Shown here: positions 12,998 through 13,256 of the stretch, one piece after another
Layout: the number at the start of each line of letters is the position of its first letter
Numbering within the stretch: position 1 is the first letter of the stretch
NCBI GenBank assembly: GCA_020028535.1
Contig: JAIBHM010000030.1
Span: forward strand, 1-13,256
DNA from: Armatimonadota bacterium
GTDB taxonomy: Bacteria; Sysuimicrobiota; Sysuimicrobiia; Sysuimicrobiales; Kaftiobacteriaceae
Length of the DNA: 13,256 nucleotides
Reading direction: 5' to 3'
Notes under the pieces: model-generated
The model's input: the letters and a program-made list of their open reading frames with translations, nothing else
Told to the model about the DNA's origin: nothing
Databases searched by the model: none
Program-made: the position numbers and the translations under genes

Positions 12998-13256
12998 TTA
13001 GAAGCGGAATTCTACCCCGAGGAAGTAGCCGCTGTACGAAGTCGTCGTAGTCCCTCCGCCGGACCAGTTGTTCTGGAACGAGGTCGAGCGATAGTCCGCG
13101 AACACACTCACTAAGGGGACCGGCGAGAACGTGACGCCGATGGTGTACTCGCTGCCGTTCCCGGTACCCGAATGCTGCGCGGCAACCGGTGGAGCGCTCA
13201 AGGATATGTCAGCCCGGCTGCTCACTCCCGACAACGTCGTCCAGTTCCCGCGAAGC
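12998..13256 (-). CDS. Outer-membrane beta-barrel protein, C-terminal strands (5' end outside window)
   Basis: The - strand frame is open to the right edge, so about 85 C-terminal codons are seen. The translation alternates polar and hydrophobic residues in strand-sized blocks: NWTTLSGVSSRADISLSA, EYTIGVTFSPVPLVSVFADYRSTSF, and the end TSYSGYFLGVEFRF. Gly/Ser/Thr-rich turns separate them. An aromatic last residue with this alternating pattern is the beta-signal recognised by the BAM complex, so the product is probably a porin or OmpM-like barrel. This implies an outer membrane in the organism. The family cannot be named from the fragment. The gene ends toward the bidirectional terminator at 12946-12973. 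Confidence 0.72.
   Translation of the reverse strand, partial: LRGNWTTLSGVSSRADISLSAPPVAAQHSGTGNGSEYTIGVTFSPVPLVSVFADYRSTSFQNNWSGGGTTTTSYSGYFLGVEFRF

Overview
This window is a bacterial chromosome segment with high G+C (about 70 % in the housekeeping part; the 60 bases from 4801 hold 43 G/C). The order scpB, D-Ala-D-Ala carboxypeptidase, cmk, plsC, ispH, der, plsY is the clustering known from Firmicutes and related Terrabacteria. The cut-off gene at the right edge, however, encodes the last strands of an outer-membrane beta-barrel ending in Phe-Arg-Phe. The best guess is therefore a high-GC, two-membraned, Firmicutes-related or other Terrabacteria lineage, possibly uncultured. The lineage is inference only.

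Left part (1-6112, mostly + strand): the 3' end of scpB, a PBP5-type carboxypeptidase, a CitE/HpcH-type lyase and a PspC-domain membrane protein follow each other with zero gap or 4-bp overlaps, as one operon. csaA lies on the - strand. Its start codon overlaps the proposed start codon of a BtuF-like binding protein on the + strand, inside the palindrome CCATGG. The binding protein is directly coupled to its ABC ATPase with no permease gene, and cmk and plsC follow.

Middle part (6060-10448): a YegS/DgkB-type lipid kinase on the - strand overlaps the plsC 3' end by 53 bp. Diverging from it is ispH, der, plsY and a membrane-anchored degenerate GGDEF protein. plsC, the lipid kinase and plsY form a phospholipid-synthesis theme. 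IspH carries Tyr where the family has a conserved substrate-contacting His, and it may be read from a leaderless mRNA.

Right part (10449-13256): an intact tRNA-Pro(GGG) with an extended -10 promoter is followed by a compact insertion of about 2.3 kb. A second, truncated copy of the tRNA 3' part (47 bp, one mismatch) closes the insertion at 12886-12932. Between the repeats are only two genes, visibly less G+C rich than their neighbours: a protein with a C-terminal HEPN-like R-x4-H motif, and a protein with a PD...E-x-A motif resembling a degenerate PD-(D/E)xK nuclease core. No integrase is present. This looks like a minimal tRNA-targeted cargo island, plausibly carrying an undescribed two-gene defence system. 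It is the most interesting part of the window. A terminator stranded beyond the right repeat and the partial outer-membrane protein gene end the window.
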